A DNA stretch of 64,000 bases from Elusimicrobiaceae bacterium (GTDB lineage: Bacteria; Elusimicrobiota; Elusimicrobia; Elusimicrobiales; Elusimicrobiaceae). The stretch covers positions 19,483 through 83,482 of the forward strand of contig JAGCWX010000016.1 in the NCBI GenBank assembly GCA_017961585.1, written 5' to 3'. The translations under genes and the position numbers were made by a program. Positions 35,421 to 45,709 of this stretch are shown here, in pieces (the stretch's first letter is position 1; each line of letters starts with the position of its first letter). Below the pieces are notes generated by a model. That model did not search any database. It was not told where the DNA came from and saw only the letters and a list, made by a program, of their open reading frames with translations.

Positions 35421-37367
35421 CTACGGTTCTATTTCAAATAAATCACCTTGTTTGGCTTTTGGTTTTTCCGTTTGAGCCACCGGGGTGGTTTCCTGCGCCA
35501 ACTCGTCCGCCGCCTGCTGTGCGGTTTCGGTTTGTTGGGCTTGGGCCGGTTTTAAACCTAAAATTTCATCAATTTCTTTGGCCTCTACTACTTCTTTTTC
35601 CAATAGTACAGACACCAACTTATCAAACGCAGGCCGGTGGGCTGTAATAATCTCTTTGGCACGTGCGTAAGAAGTTTTGATCAAATTCATAATTTCTTCG
35701 TCAATCACCTTGGCTAATTGCTGCGAATAGGTGGTATGGCGGGAAATATCGCGTCCCAAGAACACTTCACCTTCGTCGGCACTGGGCAAGGAAATGGGGC
35801 CTAACTTTTCGCTCATCCCCAACTCCATGACCATTTTACGGGCATAAGCCATGGCCTTGTTCAAATCGTCACTAGCGCCGGAAGTAATTTCGCCGAACAC
35901 AATTTCTTCGGCTCCACGTCCCGCCAGCAGAATACACAACCGGTCCTTAAATTCGGACTTGCTGACCAAAAATTTATCTTCCACCGGCAACTGTAAAGTA
36001 TATCCCAACGCTTGTCCCCGCGGAATGATAGACACTTTATGTACCGGGTCCGAATGGTCGGTAAGGCGCGCTACCAGCGTATGCCCTACTTCGTGCGCGG
36101 CAATTACCTGCAATTCGTGCTTGGAAATAATGCGGCTCTTCTTTTGCGGGCCGGCAATCACACGTTCAATGGCTTCATCCATATCGGAGGGTTCCACCGC
36201 TTCTTTATCGGCACGAGCCGCCAAAATGGCAGCTTCGTTGACAACGTTGGCTAAATCGGCCCCTACAAAACCGGGGGTTCCCTTGGCCACGGTTTTCAAG
36301 TCTACATCTTCGGCCAATTTTACTTTTTTGGCGTGTACCTTTAAAATCTCTTCGCGGCCCTTCAAGTCCGGTGCGGGCACGGAAATATGCCGATCAAAGC
36401 GACCGGGACGAATGAGCGCCGGGTCCAACACGTCCGGGCGGTTGGTGGACGCCATCAAAATAATCCCTTGTTTGCTTTCAAACCCGTCCAGTTCAATGAG
36501 CAATTGGTTAAGCGTTTGTTCGCGCTCGTCGTGTCCGCCACCGATACCGGCAAAACGTCGGCGGCCTACGGCGTCCAATTCGTCAATAAAGATAATCGCG
36601 GGGGAATTCTTTTTGGCTTGGTCAAACAAGTCCCGCACGCGGGCGGCACCCACCCCCACAAACATTTCCACAAATTCAGAGGCGGAAGCAGAGAAGAACG
36701 CCACCCCGGCTTCGCCCGCTACGGCTTTCGCCAACAAGGTTTTACCGGTGCCCGGGGCTCCATACAAAAGCACCCCTTTGGGTAATTTTCCCCCTAATTT
36801 TTGGAATTTTTTGGGATTTTTCAAAAATTTAATGATATCTTCCAGCTCTTCTTTGGCTTCATCACAACCGGCCACATCTTTGAAGGTAACGGTTTGTTGG
36901 CTGGGATCTTGCATTTTGGCTTTACTGCGCGCAAAGCTCATCGCGCTTTTGCCGTCGCTACGTTGCGGGCGCAAAAAGATAAACCACCACAGCCCTACCA
37001 AAAGTACAATCCACAAGATATTAAATAACATGCTGCCAATCCAGCTGTTATCTTTTTGGGCTTTGTATTTGATATTGGCGGCGGATAATTCCTTGACCAA
37101 ATCCGGGTCGGCCATGCGAACGGTTTTAAAAGGGACGAATTGGTCCTTATCGTTTTTGTACAGGCCGGAAATCACTTCCGGAGCAACAGTTAAATCCGAC
37201 ACTTGGGCCGCGGCAACTTTCTGTTTGAATTCTGAATAGTCCAACGTAGCTTGTTTAGCTCCCGGGCGGTTAAATAGCACAATCATCAATACAAAAACGG
37301 CAATCCACCCAAGGATCTGCCCCACCGAAATCATTTTACGGTTATGGGAATGTTTATTGTTTTTCAT
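35421..37367 (-). CDS. ftsH: ATP-dependent zinc metalloprotease FtsH
   Basis: A membrane AAA+ protease of 648 residues. Two transmembrane helices (about 12-30 and 108-128) flank a short periplasmic domain. Walker A is GAPGTGKT (203-210), Walker [14 protein letters not shown], and the SRH includes [18 protein letters not shown]. The zinc site is HEVGH (His425, His429). A Gln/Glu/Ala-rich tail follows. It overlaps hpt by 1 nt, a common hpt-ftsH arrangement. Confidence 0.97.
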   Translation of the reverse strand: MKNNKHSHNRKMISVGQILGWIAVFVLMIVLFNRPGAKQATLDYSEFKQKVAAAQVSDLTVAPEVISGLYKNDKDQFVPFKTVRMADPDLVKELSAANIKYKAQKDNSWIGSMLFNILWIVLLVGLWWFIFLRPQRSDGKSAMSFARSKAKMQDPSQQTVTFKDVAGCDEAKEELEDIIKFLKNPKKFQKLGGKLPKGVLLYGAPGTGKTLLAKAVAGEAGVAFFSASASEFVEMFVGVGAARVRDLFDQAKKNSPAIIFIDELDAVGRRRFAGIGGGHDEREQTLNQLLIELDGFESKQGIILMASTNRPDVLDPALIRPGRFDRHISVPAPDLKGREEILKVHAKKVKLAEDVDLKTVAKGTPGFVGADLANVVNEAAILAARADKEAVEPSDMDEAIERVIAGPQKKSRIISKHELQVIAAHEVGHTLVARLTDHSDPVHKVSIIPRGQALGYTLQLPVEDKFLVSKSEFKDRLCILLAGRGAEEIVFGEITSGASDDLNKAMAYARKMVMELGMSEKLGPISLPSADEGEVFLGRDISRHTTYSQQLAKVIDEEIMNLIKTSYARAKEIITAHRPAFDKLVSVLLEKEVVEAKEIDEILGLKPAQAQQTETAQQAADELAQETTPVAQTEKPKAKQGDLFEIEP

Positions 37368-37894
37368 TATTTCTTAAAGACCCCTATGTAAGGTAAGTTA
37401 CGGTATAGTTCGTTATAATCCAAACCATAGCCAATGACGAAATCGTCCCCCACTTCAAAACCAATGTATTTGGGGTGAATATCCACTTTGCGGTTGCACG
37501 GTTTATCCAGCAGGCAGCAAATCTCCAAGCTGGCCGCTCCGCGCGATTGTAAGTTGGACATCAAATACTCCAGCGTCAAGCCGGTATCCACAATATCCTC
37601 TACCACTACCACGTGGCGGCCTTTGATACTTTCGCGCAGGTCCAACATGGTGCGCACTTGTCCCATGCTAGACGTGCCGGAATAGGAAGACAGGCACATA
37701 AAATCCATGTTGCAATCCACGCTGATTTGCTTCATCAAATCGGAATAGAACAAAATACAGCCGCGTAAAATCCCCACAAACAGGGGCATTTTCCCTCGGT
37801 AATCAGCGGAAATTTGGCGGCCCAGTTCGGCTACGCGCTGGGCTAATTGCTCTTGCGAAAATAAAATACGGTCCAAAACGGGTGTTTGAGCCAT
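37367..37894 (-). CDS. hpt: Hypoxanthine phosphoribosyltransferase
   Basis: Salvages hypoxanthine/guanine with PRPP. The 175-residue enzyme has the PRPP loop VVVEDIVDTGLTL, the phosphate-binding LPLFVGILRG-like segment (MPLFVGILRGC) and the C-terminal VGDDFVIGYGLDYNELYRNLPYIG. GGGAGG is 6 nt before the ATG. It heads the long run hpt-ftsH-glmM-pdxJ-glmS-nnrD. Confidence 0.95.
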   Translation of the reverse strand: MAQTPVLDRILFSQEQLAQRVAELGRQISADYRGKMPLFVGILRGCILFYSDLMKQISVDCNMDFMCLSSYSGTSSMGQVRTMLDLRESIKGRHVVVVEDIVDTGLTLEYLMSNLQSRGAASLEICCLLDKPCNRKVDIHPKYIGFEVGDDFVIGYGLDYNELYRNLPYIGVFKK

Positions 37895-37919
37895 AAACCC
37901 TCCCTAAGAGAATATATAT

Positions 37920-37990
37920 AAAAGGATACCTTTTTTTAGAGGAAAAGGGAAGGCCTTGCGCTCTATAGCCGCTCCAAGGGCCTAGGCCCT
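37920..37990. other. Palindromic intergenic segment upstream of hpt
   Basis: Between divergent genes lie a small hairpin AAAAGG-ATA-CCTTTT with a T-run (37920-37937) and a perfect 14-bp palindrome AGGGCCTAGGCCCT (37977-37990). More GGCC-rich pieces follow to about 38023. No gene, tRNA or known riboswitch is recognised. Confidence 0.45.
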
Positions 37991-38047
37991 AAATCTTGTA
38001 CGCGTAGGTCCAAAGGCCCTGGTAGCTTACCGGTATGTTTGCAATAA

Positions 38048-38053
38048 TATAAT
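38048..38053 (+). promoter_or_regulatory. -10 box of the first ChaN/Tiki-like gene
   Basis: A consensus TATAAT ends 6 nt before the second of two adjacent ATG codons (38060). No ribosome site is present, which supports a leaderless mRNA and the ATG at 38060. Confidence 0.6.
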
Positions 38054-38059
38054 TGTATG

Positions 38060-39583
38060 ATGAAAAAACCAATCCTTATGTTTGCCGTTTTAAGCTGTTT
38101 CTTAAGCAACATCCCCGCCGCGGCGTTAGCGGCCGATAAGCTGCAACAAGCTGTTACCCAGCGGGTAGAAGGCCTGGCCTCAACCCAAACCCCCGGCCCG
38201 ATTACCAGCTGGTATGGGCTGCCTGTAATTACCTGGCAACAAGCCGATCAATATATTGCGCAAGGGAAGAAAGATCAAGCCCAAATTCAACAAGATCTTA
38301 GCGAACTGGCCGGCGTGAAGGTACAATTAACCAAAGCCCAATGGATGCAACGTAAAGTAGAAATGCAACCCCAGCAAGGCACGCTAAATTATGCCGAAGT
38401 GACCAAAGGCAAAAAATATATTTTTATTTCTGAATTGCACGAAGTGGCCCCTGTCCAAGCGGAAGTACAACAAATCCTTAAAGCAGTGCGCGCTAAAAAC
38501 CCGGGTAAAAAAATCTTACTGGCCACGGAATTTGCCAGTCTGCAACACCCGCAGTCTAACCCTTTGCAACTCAATAACCGCAGCTCTTTGCACGACTATG
38601 GGTACGATTGGATTCCCGATACAGCCGACAAACTTAAAATAGACGTATTGGCTTTGGATGATGAAATTGTGCAATTTCTCGCCGATGGAACTACGCTAGT
38701 TAAAGTTGGCGAACAATACTTGCGTACCAACGTAGAAACGGACCCTCGCTCCGTGCAAATTTTGCAACGCTTTCCGGATGATTTCAAGGGGCCTTTCCCC
38801 TCTAAACCCGGGATTGAAAATACTTGTGCGTTTGAAGTGTTACACAAAAAAGCACCGGCCGCTTTCAAAGCCGTTACCGCTCAACAAATAAAAGAAGCCA
38901 CTGCTGCTATCGCGCCAAACCCCGGGGATGAAAAATGGTATGCCGTATATATGAACTGTGTCAAAACCAGCAGGGCCACCCAAGTCAGCCAGGCGGATCT
39001 GAAACGTTTGCTCAAAGCACAATACGTGGGTCGGGAAATTTTAGGCAGCTATTGGGGTATCATCCAACGCAACAAACAATGGGCCAACCGCATTAATCAA
39101 GTAGCCCCCAATTATGATATCGTAATCGTTTGGGCGGGAGGAGCCCATGTGGACAATCCGGACTCTTGGCCCAGCACCGATGTACTTTTAAATCAAGCGG
39201 AAAACTCCGTTTACTTTTCCGTCAATTTAACAACCGCCGGTTTAGAGGCACACCGCAGCCAAATACAAAGATACATCAGCTTTTATGAAAATGTGAACAT
39301 GCGCAATTCAAGTGCTACGTTGGACCAAATCATAGCCAAACAGCGCAACACGCATCAAAGCATGTTCCCGTCTATCAACCCGGATCGGCCTTTCTTTGTA
39401 AATCAAACAATCTCGGTCGGGTTGCAAATTCCAGCAGAACTGGAGGATTCTTCTCAAACTGCGCTCTTGCAGCACCTTGTAACTTACGGGAAAAGTCTGC
39501 AAGAAAAACTAAACACTACCGTGTGCACTAAGCAGCAATTCCCGGCGGCCGAACCGTCCACTTATTATGTTTTTGTACAGTAG
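38060..39583 (+). CDS. Secreted protein with ChaN/Tiki-like motifs, copy 1
   Basis: A 507-residue exported protein (signal peptide about 1-25, ending AALA). A shared SWYGLPVITW block near 50-59 is followed by YIFISELHEVAPVQ (about 120-133), which is a GExH-like motif with Gly replaced by Ser, and KKILLATEF. Near the C-terminus is VIVWAGGAHVD with His about 363. The spaced ExH...GxxH pattern in an alternating beta-alpha frame recalls the ChaN/Tiki/TraB/EreA superfamily, whose members bind haem or act as metalloproteases or esterases. The placement is weak and function is unknown. The start is set by the leaderless promoter. A paralogue follows after 29 nt. Confidence 0.6.
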   Translation: MKKPILMFAVLSCFLSNIPAAALAADKLQQAVTQRVEGLASTQTPGPITSWYGLPVITWQQADQYIAQGKKDQAQIQQDLSELAGVKVQLTKAQWMQRKVEMQPQQGTLNYAEVTKGKKYIFISELHEVAPVQAEVQQILKAVRAKNPGKKILLATEFASLQHPQSNPLQLNNRSSLHDYGYDWIPDTADKLKIDVLALDDEIVQFLADGTTLVKVGEQYLRTNVETDPRSVQILQRFPDDFKGPFPSKPGIENTCAFEVLHKKAPAAFKAVTAQQIKEATAAIAPNPGDEKWYAVYMNCVKTSRATQVSQADLKRLLKAQYVGREILGSYWGIIQRNKQWANRINQVAPNYDIVIVWAGGAHVDNPDSWPSTDVLLNQAENSVYFSVNLTTAGLEAHRSQIQRYISFYENVNMRNSSATLDQIIAKQRNTHQSMFPSINPDRPFFVNQTISVGLQIPAELEDSSQTALLQHLVTYGKSLQEKLNTTVCTKQQFPAAEPSTYYVFVQ

Positions 39584-39612
39584 GATGAGCTTAATTTACG
39601 AGGAAAAACACC

Positions 39613-41136
39613 ATGAAAAAATCGTTATTTGTTCTAACCCTAGTTTCTTGCTTGTTAACTTACCTACCGGCCGGTGCCGTAGGGCAAAAAACGTTGCAAA
39701 ACGCGCTGGAACGGCGGGTAGCCGTTGCGCGTAAAACAGCAACCCCTGCCTCCCCGAAACACCCCACGTTTCAAACAGGTGCCCCCACCTCTTGGTATGG
39801 GCTGCCTGTAATTACCTGGGAAGATTTGGAGCAAAGCATCCACAAATTTACTAACCAGATGGAACAAGTTAATCTGCTCAACAATTTATTAGTAGAATTG
39901 GAATACGACGAAATGGCAACCGTTATAAATCAGCAACTTCAACAGGGCTCCCCGGACTACAAAACCGCCATTGCAAATAAAAAATATATCTACATCGGGG
40001 AAACGCACGACTTTCCTGCCGTACAAGAAGAAGTTTTTAAATTGTTACGTATCATTCGCCAGGAAAATCCAAATAAAAAAATACTATTGGCTACCGAGTT
40101 TTTAGCCCCGAAACACCCAATGTTTGCACCGTTATTCCTTCAAGGGAAAGCAACTTTTGCGGAAGAAGGATACCCGGGATTGCTGGCGCAAGCAAATAAT
40201 TTGCAAATGGACCTTTTGGCCCTGGATGATGAAATTATCCAAATGTTGCCGGACGGGAGCGACTTGATAAAGATAGGGCAAAAATACCTGCACACCGATA
40301 TACGCTTTGACTTCCGCGCGCAACAGCTTTTAAACCCTTTTTTACAAGAAATAAAAGAGGCCGCGCAAGAAACTGATTTGGCTCATTCAGACAGTTGTCT
40401 ATTTGAAACCCTATACCAAGCCAAAACCCCGGCCGATTTCCAAGCAGCCCCGCGTCGTCAACTTTCCCTGGAAGAAACCGCAATCATTACCCCCGGGAGT
40501 GAACTCTTTTGGCAAGTGTATTTTCAATGCTTATATTCGGACGAGAAGAAACCTCAACTTACCCAAGAGCAAGTTCTGCGTCTATACAAAGCTCAAAGAC
40601 TCATGGAACTAATAAAGGCAAGCGAGTGGGGCGCAGTGGAACGAAACAAACAATGGCATAAGCACCTTGAAGAAGTACAAGCCAATTACGACATTGTCAT
40701 TGTGTGGGTCGGTTCCGGTCATTTAGAAGGGAGAGCATTCTCTCATCCTTCCCTTACCCGGCTTTTAAACCACCCGGAAAATTCCGTAGAAATACACATT
40801 CAACCCGCCGAAATGGCTAAAATGGATTCGGACGACGGTTATGCACAACGGGGTGAATGGTTGGAAGACCAAGGATTAGCGCTCCAAGACGAATTTACGC
40901 ATATAGATAAAGAGCCGCTTGTGGACTTTTCTAAACCGTTTTTTATAAAACTCACCGCCCCTGTTAAAGAAAAGAAGGAACCTCAATCCGCAAAATCTAT
41001 AGAAGATTTTACCTGGGAACAACCCCGGAAAGATTTTATGGAACAAGTGCTCATAGATCGGATGGAGCAGTATATTGAGGCCCCGGCAAACAGCCAAGAA
41101 CCCATCAGAACCCTTTACATAGTTAATGTGAAATAG
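39613..41136 (+). CDS. Secreted protein with ChaN/Tiki-like motifs, copy 2
   Basis: A 507-residue paralogue of the preceding gene: signal peptide (about 1-21), SWYGLPVITW (about 60-69), and a fully canonical YIGETHDFPAVQ (Gly129, Glu130, His132), then KKILLATEF and VIVWVGSGHLEG (His370). Because this copy keeps GExHD and a Gln five residues on, as in ChaN, it supports the superfamily call for both. The C-terminal third is charged and divergent. GAGG precedes the ATG. The pair forms one operon with no other gene. Confidence 0.62.
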   Translation: MKKSLFVLTLVSCLLTYLPAGAVGQKTLQNALERRVAVARKTATPASPKHPTFQTGAPTSWYGLPVITWEDLEQSIHKFTNQMEQVNLLNNLLVELEYDEMATVINQQLQQGSPDYKTAIANKKYIYIGETHDFPAVQEEVFKLLRIIRQENPNKKILLATEFLAPKHPMFAPLFLQGKATFAEEGYPGLLAQANNLQMDLLALDDEIIQMLPDGSDLIKIGQKYLHTDIRFDFRAQQLLNPFLQEIKEAAQETDLAHSDSCLFETLYQAKTPADFQAAPRRQLSLEETAIITPGSELFWQVYFQCLYSDEKKPQLTQEQVLRLYKAQRLMELIKASEWGAVERNKQWHKHLEEVQANYDIVIVWVGSGHLEGRAFSHPSLTRLLNHPENSVEIHIQPAEMAKMDSDDGYAQRGEWLEDQGLALQDEFTHIDKEPLVDFSKPFFIKLTAPVKEKKEPQSAKSIEDFTWEQPRKDFMEQVLIDRMEQYIEAPANSQEPIRTLYIVNVK

Positions 41137-41169
41137 CGGGGCTGTTTCTCAACGTTTGCTCGGCGATTC

Positions 41170-43038
41170 TTATCGTCCAAACAACTTGCCGATTTCTTCC
41201 ATGCTAAGTTGTGCTAACACAGGGCGGCCATGCGGGCAATGCATACCGTCTTTGCAGTTTTTCATATTTTCCAGCAAGGTTTCGGCCTCGGCCGCAGTTA
41301 AGGCATCGTGCGCTTTTACAGCCCGTTTACAAGCCAACATCGCAATCATTTTACGTTTTAAAGTGTCCGTGGATTTGGCCGGATCCCCCACCACATCGGC
41401 TAGCGACACAATAAACGCTTTGATATCTGCTTCTTTAAAACGCACTACGTTGGGCATTGTTTTTACCAACACCGTACGGGCCGAAAAGGGTTCTATTTCA
41501 AACCCGGCACTTTTAAGCCAGGCCGTCCACGAGAGCAAACTCTCCACCTGAGAAGGCGGCAAATCTACATGCAAAGGGAACAGCAATTTTTGCGTTTGCA
41601 AGGATTGTTTTTCAAAGGCATCTAAATACTGTTCAAAAAGTACCCGTTCCTGGGCTGCGTGCTGATCAATAACCACCAACCCTTGCGGGTTTTCAAATAA
41701 TAAATAGCTACGTTGTAACTGCCCCAAATAATGATATGGGCCTTGGTACCACTGCGGCCCGTCCGAGGTTTTTTCCGTTTGCGGGGCGGCCTTGGCGGGA
41801 GCTTCCTCCCGGGCAGATTGTTCCGCAGGACGGTGGCTGTACTCAACCGGTTCTTCGGTTTCGCGCAAATCTTTAACAGGTTTCACAAAAAAACTGTCTA
41901 GCGACGCCGTAGAAATCGGTTTGGGGGATTGGGCCTGGGCGGCAAAATCTTCCATGGGCTTGTTGAACAGTTTGGTGGCCGCCGGTTGAGCGGGCTTGGG
42001 CAGATCCAGGGTCGGCTTCGTCAACTGCACTTCCACCGGGCGTGCGTTGCCAAAAATAGTTTGCCCGGCATTTTTCATTACGGTATAAAAAACCGCGTGT
42101 TCATCTTCAAAACGCACATCGCGTTTTTGTGGGTGGATATTGACGTCAAACGCAGCCGGTGGCAACGTCATATACATTAAAAACGCAGGGTGCGTATTTT
42201 GCCCGCGTGCATTTTGATAGGCCTTATAGACAGCTTGCGTAATGGTTTTGGAATCAATCGGCCGGCGGTTGACAAAAATATACTGCAAATCTCGCACGTG
42301 CACCAATTTATCTGCCGGAGTAATAAAAAGCTGCAAGCCCATTTCATCAAAGGACTTATACACCAAACTGTCTGCCACTTCTTCCCCTAAAATTTGGCGG
42401 GCACGGGCCAACACGCCCTCTTTAAAATCACCTTCCTGGGCCGGCAGATGGTACACTTCCCGCCCGTTTACGGTAACATGATACCCCACGTTTAAATTAG
42501 CCAGGGCACTTTCCTCTATTACTTTTAAAAGGCAGGCGCGTTCGTGCGAATCACTTTTCAAAAATTTAAGACGGGCAGGTACATTGTAAAACAAATCTCG
42601 TATTTCCACGGTAGTGCCAGCAATCGCAGGGGCCGGGCTTTGCGCAATTACTTTACCACCGTGCACTTCCAAACGTGCCCCATTCCCACCGGGCTGGCAG
42701 CTGGTGATAGTCATTTTGGAAACTGCCGCCACGGAGTACAATGCCTCCCCCCGGAAGCCAAACGTATGTAACGAAGACAAATCTTCAAACGCACTAATTT
42801 TGCTGGTGGCGTGACGCAGCACGCTTAACTTCAAATCCTCCGCGTCCATCCCGCACCCATTGTCATTGATGCGGATGAGTGCCCGCCCGGATCCTTCTAT
42901 CGTAATATGCACCGCACTAGCCCCGGCGTCTACGGCATTTTCCAAAAGCTCTTTAAGCACACCGGCCGGGCGTTCAATTACTTCTCCCGCGGCAATTTGG
43001 CCGGCGGTTTTTTCGTCTAGTACGTGGATATTACTCAT
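41170..43038 (-). CDS. mutL: DNA mismatch repair protein MutL (endonuclease type)
   Basis: A 622-residue GHKL ATPase: ENAVDAGASAVHI, NDNGCGMDAEDL, HATSKISAFEDL and TFGFRGEAL in the first 100 residues, then a long variable linker (about 345-440) and the dimerisation domain. The C-terminal domain carries the endonuclease motif DQHA(x)2E(x)4E (IDQHAAQERVLFE) plus CPHGRP, so this MutL should nick DNA itself, as in bacteria without MutH. It overlaps mutS by 8 nt. Confidence 0.96.
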   Translation of the reverse strand: MSNIHVLDEKTAGQIAAGEVIERPAGVLKELLENAVDAGASAVHITIEGSGRALIRINDNGCGMDAEDLKLSVLRHATSKISAFEDLSSLHTFGFRGEALYSVAAVSKMTITSCQPGGNGARLEVHGGKVIAQSPAPAIAGTTVEIRDLFYNVPARLKFLKSDSHERACLLKVIEESALANLNVGYHVTVNGREVYHLPAQEGDFKEGVLARARQILGEEVADSLVYKSFDEMGLQLFITPADKLVHVRDLQYIFVNRRPIDSKTITQAVYKAYQNARGQNTHPAFLMYMTLPPAAFDVNIHPQKRDVRFEDEHAVFYTVMKNAGQTIFGNARPVEVQLTKPTLDLPKPAQPAATKLFNKPMEDFAAQAQSPKPISTASLDSFFVKPVKDLRETEEPVEYSHRPAEQSAREEAPAKAAPQTEKTSDGPQWYQGPYHYLGQLQRSYLLFENPQGLVVIDQHAAQERVLFEQYLDAFEKQSLQTQKLLFPLHVDLPPSQVESLLSWTAWLKSAGFEIEPFSARTVLVKTMPNVVRFKEADIKAFIVSLADVVGDPAKSTDTLKRKMIAMLACKRAVKAHDALTAAEAETLLENMKNCKDGMHCPHGRPVLAQLSMEEIGKLFGR

Positions 43039-45592
43039 TGATTCGTTTCTTCCATTCGCAAATTAATTGCAACGCGGCCAACGGGGTAAGTTTATCCGGG
43101 TCCGCCATTTTGATTTCTTCTACGATAGGCGAAGAAAATAAATCTTTCACCATGTCTTGTTCTTTGGCAGAGATTTTGACCCCTTTTTTGGCCTCTAAAT
43201 CTTTTAATACTTTTTTAGCGCGCAACGTGCAAGCTGCCGGCAAACCGGCTAGTTCCGCCACGTGAATCCCGTACGACTGGTCCGCCGCACCGGGCTTAAT
43301 TTGATACAAAAATGCCAACTTGCTGTGGCCCTGTTCGTCCTTATATTCTTGCGCTTCTACGTGAAAATTTTTCACCCGTGCGTATTTGTTTTCCAAGTCA
43401 ATTAGTTCAAAATAGTGTGTAGCAAAAATAACCTTGGCCCCACCCTTGGGTTTGTATAGATATTCCACAATCGCCCAGGCAATAGAAATGCCATCAAACG
43501 TAGAAGTACCGCGCCCCACTTCATCCAACAAAATCAAACTGCGCGGCGTCATGGAAGCTAAAATATGGGCGGTTTCGTTCATTTCCACCATAAAGGTGGA
43601 ATTACCGCGGCTTAACGCGTCATGCGCGCCGATACGTGTCATAATCCGGTCCACCAGCCCCATGTGTGCATGTTGAGCAGGCACAAAACTTCCCATTTGG
43701 GCTAAAATTACAATAATAGCGGTTTGCTTTAAAAATACACTTTTTCCACCCATATTGGGGCCGGTAATAAGCATAATTTGATTTTCCGGCGTGCCGATAT
43801 GAATCCCGTTGGGCACAAACTGCCCGGCCGGCAAAATGTTTTCCACCAACGGATGGCGGCCGTTTTCGTAATACAGTTCGGTGCTATTATCCACCACAGG
43901 TTTTGTGTAGTTGCCTTTCAGCGCGCACAACGCCAACGCCTCATATACATCCAGTTCCGACACAATCCGCGCAAACTGTTTAAAAGCCCCCAAGTGCTGG
44001 GCCAGGGTTTCTCTTAAGGCGTCAAACAAAGCGGCTTCCAAACGCAAAATCTTTTGCTCGGCGTGAGTGATTTTATCTTCCAATTGTTTGAGTTCTTCCG
44101 TGATAAAGCGCTCGGCATTGACTAGGGTTTGCTTGCGCACATACCCATAGGGAACCTTGGAAAGGTGCGATTTGGTGACTTCAAAATAATATCCAAAGAC
44201 GGAATTGACGCCTACTTTTAGAGTAGAAATTCCGGTTTTGGCGCGTTCGCGCTCGCAAATTTCGTTCAGTGTGTCGCGGGAATTGGCTTTTAGCGCGCGC
44301 AGTTCATCCAAGTCCGCGTTATAGCCAGCGCGGATGACATCCCCGTCGGACAAATGCAAGGGCGGGGCCTCGTTAATGGCACTATACAACAAGCGCGACA
44401 TTTCTTCCAATGTAGGATAAATAGCATCAAATTCTGCCTTGAGGTGCGGGGCAATTTGCGGATAATTTTTAAACCATTGATCAATGGCTTGCACATTCAG
44501 TAGCGAGCGGCGCAACCCCGATACATCCCGCGGGGTGGCCGACCCGGCCGCCGTGCGCGTGATGATCCGTTCCACGTCGGAAATAGTTTCCAACAGTGCG
44601 CTTAAATCCGCAATAGCGGCTTGGTCTTGGGTGAACGCTTCCACACAGTTTTGACGTTGAGAAATTTCGGCCAAGTCCAAAAGCGGGTGTAAAATCCATT
44701 CTTTAAGTTTACGGCTGCCGATAGCGGTTTTTGTTTTATCCAAAAGTTCCCACAAGCTACCGCGCCGGCCACCTTCCTGCCCTTTGACCAGTTCCAGCGA
44801 AGCCACGGCATTTTCGTCAATTTGCAAACATTCTTTGAGTTCCCGGTACGACGGGATCAACGTAGCTTGCACGCTGGGCTCGGTAGCGTTTAAGTACTTC
44901 ATAATTTGCAACGCACACGCCAAAGCCGCTTGATGTTTGCCCCATGCTTTTAAGGCGGGCCAATGCGCAGGTAGCGTATAATTGCCGTCAAAAGCAGGAA
45001 CCGTAGTCAGCGTGAGTGAAGCCGGCAGCACTACTTTTTGGCCGAGTGCATCCAGCGTGGCTTTTGTGCCAATAATTTCAGACGGATTTACCGCGGCCAG
45101 TGCAGCCGCTAAATTGGTTAAAGCAGGGTCCTGATCGTTTTGGTTGACCCAAAATTCGCCGGTGGAAACCTCTACACACGCCAAGGCCCACCCGGTTGGC
45201 TTAATATCCAGTGCCACTAAATAGTTGGATTGATTGGCGTCTAAAAGACTATCTTCCACCAACGTGCCGGGGGTAATGACGCGGATGACCTTGCGCTCAA
45301 AAAGCTTGGTCTCTTTGTCCATGACCGAGCTGGTCTGCTCGCAAATGCCAATTTTTTTGCCCGCCGCCAGCAAACGGGTAATGTATGTATTGGCTGCATG
45401 ATAAGGAATTCCGCACATGGCCATGCCATTGCGCGCTGTAAGGGTCAACCCCAATAGGGCGCTGATTTCACGGGCTTGGTCGTCAAACATTTCGTAAAAA
45501 TCCCCCAGGCGGAAAAACAACACAATCCCGGGGTTTTGTTCGCGAATGGAGAAATATTGCCGCATAAGCGGGGTTAAATTGTCTGGCTTCAT
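43031..45592 (-). CDS. mutS: DNA mismatch repair protein MutS
   Basis: A full-length (853 aa) MutS. The mismatch-reading Phe-x-Glu is in RLGDFYEMF (about 32-36), MCGIPYHA follows, Walker A is GPNMGGKS, and Walker B lies in LILLDEVGRGTSTFDG with ATHYFEL as the H-loop. Its promoter -10 (TACAAT) lies 6 nt before the ATG with no ribosome site, so the mRNA is probably leaderless. Co-transcribed with mutL. Confidence 0.97.
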   Translation of the reverse strand: MKPDNLTPLMRQYFSIREQNPGIVLFFRLGDFYEMFDDQAREISALLGLTLTARNGMAMCGIPYHAANTYITRLLAAGKKIGICEQTSSVMDKETKLFERKVIRVITPGTLVEDSLLDANQSNYLVALDIKPTGWALACVEVSTGEFWVNQNDQDPALTNLAAALAAVNPSEIIGTKATLDALGQKVVLPASLTLTTVPAFDGNYTLPAHWPALKAWGKHQAALACALQIMKYLNATEPSVQATLIPSYRELKECLQIDENAVASLELVKGQEGGRRGSLWELLDKTKTAIGSRKLKEWILHPLLDLAEISQRQNCVEAFTQDQAAIADLSALLETISDVERIITRTAAGSATPRDVSGLRRSLLNVQAIDQWFKNYPQIAPHLKAEFDAIYPTLEEMSRLLYSAINEAPPLHLSDGDVIRAGYNADLDELRALKANSRDTLNEICERERAKTGISTLKVGVNSVFGYYFEVTKSHLSKVPYGYVRKQTLVNAERFITEELKQLEDKITHAEQKILRLEAALFDALRETLAQHLGAFKQFARIVSELDVYEALALCALKGNYTKPVVDNSTELYYENGRHPLVENILPAGQFVPNGIHIGTPENQIMLITGPNMGGKSVFLKQTAIIVILAQMGSFVPAQHAHMGLVDRIMTRIGAHDALSRGNSTFMVEMNETAHILASMTPRSLILLDEVGRGTSTFDGISIAWAIVEYLYKPKGGAKVIFATHYFELIDLENKYARVKNFHVEAQEYKDEQGHSKLAFLYQIKPGAADQSYGIHVAELAGLPAACTLRAKKVLKDLEAKKGVKISAKEQDMVKDLFSSPIVEEIKMADPDKLTPLAALQLICEWKKRINE

Positions 45593-45598
45593 ATTATT

Positions 45599-45604
45599 AT
45601 TGTA
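45599..45604 (-). promoter_or_regulatory. -10 box of mutS (leaderless type)
   Basis: TACAAT on the minus strand ends 6 nt before the mutS ATG at 45592; no Shine-Dalgarno lies between. The -35 is not convincing. Confidence 0.55.
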
Positions 45605-45650
45605 ACATTTTACGGCTTGGGCGGGGGATGAAAAAGGAACCCGTCAAACA

Positions 45651-45679
45651 ATGACACAAAACCCTTTTTTTGGTATAAT
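45651..45679 (+). promoter_or_regulatory. Promoter of tRNA-Tyr
   Basis: ATGACA (45651-45656), a 17-nt spacer and a consensus TATAAT (45674-45679). This is the best sigma-70-type promoter in the window, and gives a precursor leader of about 24 nt. Confidence 0.82.
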
Positions 45680-45709
45680 ATAAGTACCTAGTTGTTTAAG
45701 TAATTTATC

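Noticed and set aside
35851..37239. A 462-codon open frame on the plus strand
   Set aside because: It lies wholly antisense to ftsH, is Ser/Thr/Pro-rich with no domain, and has no ribosome site; it is a shadow of FtsH codon usage.
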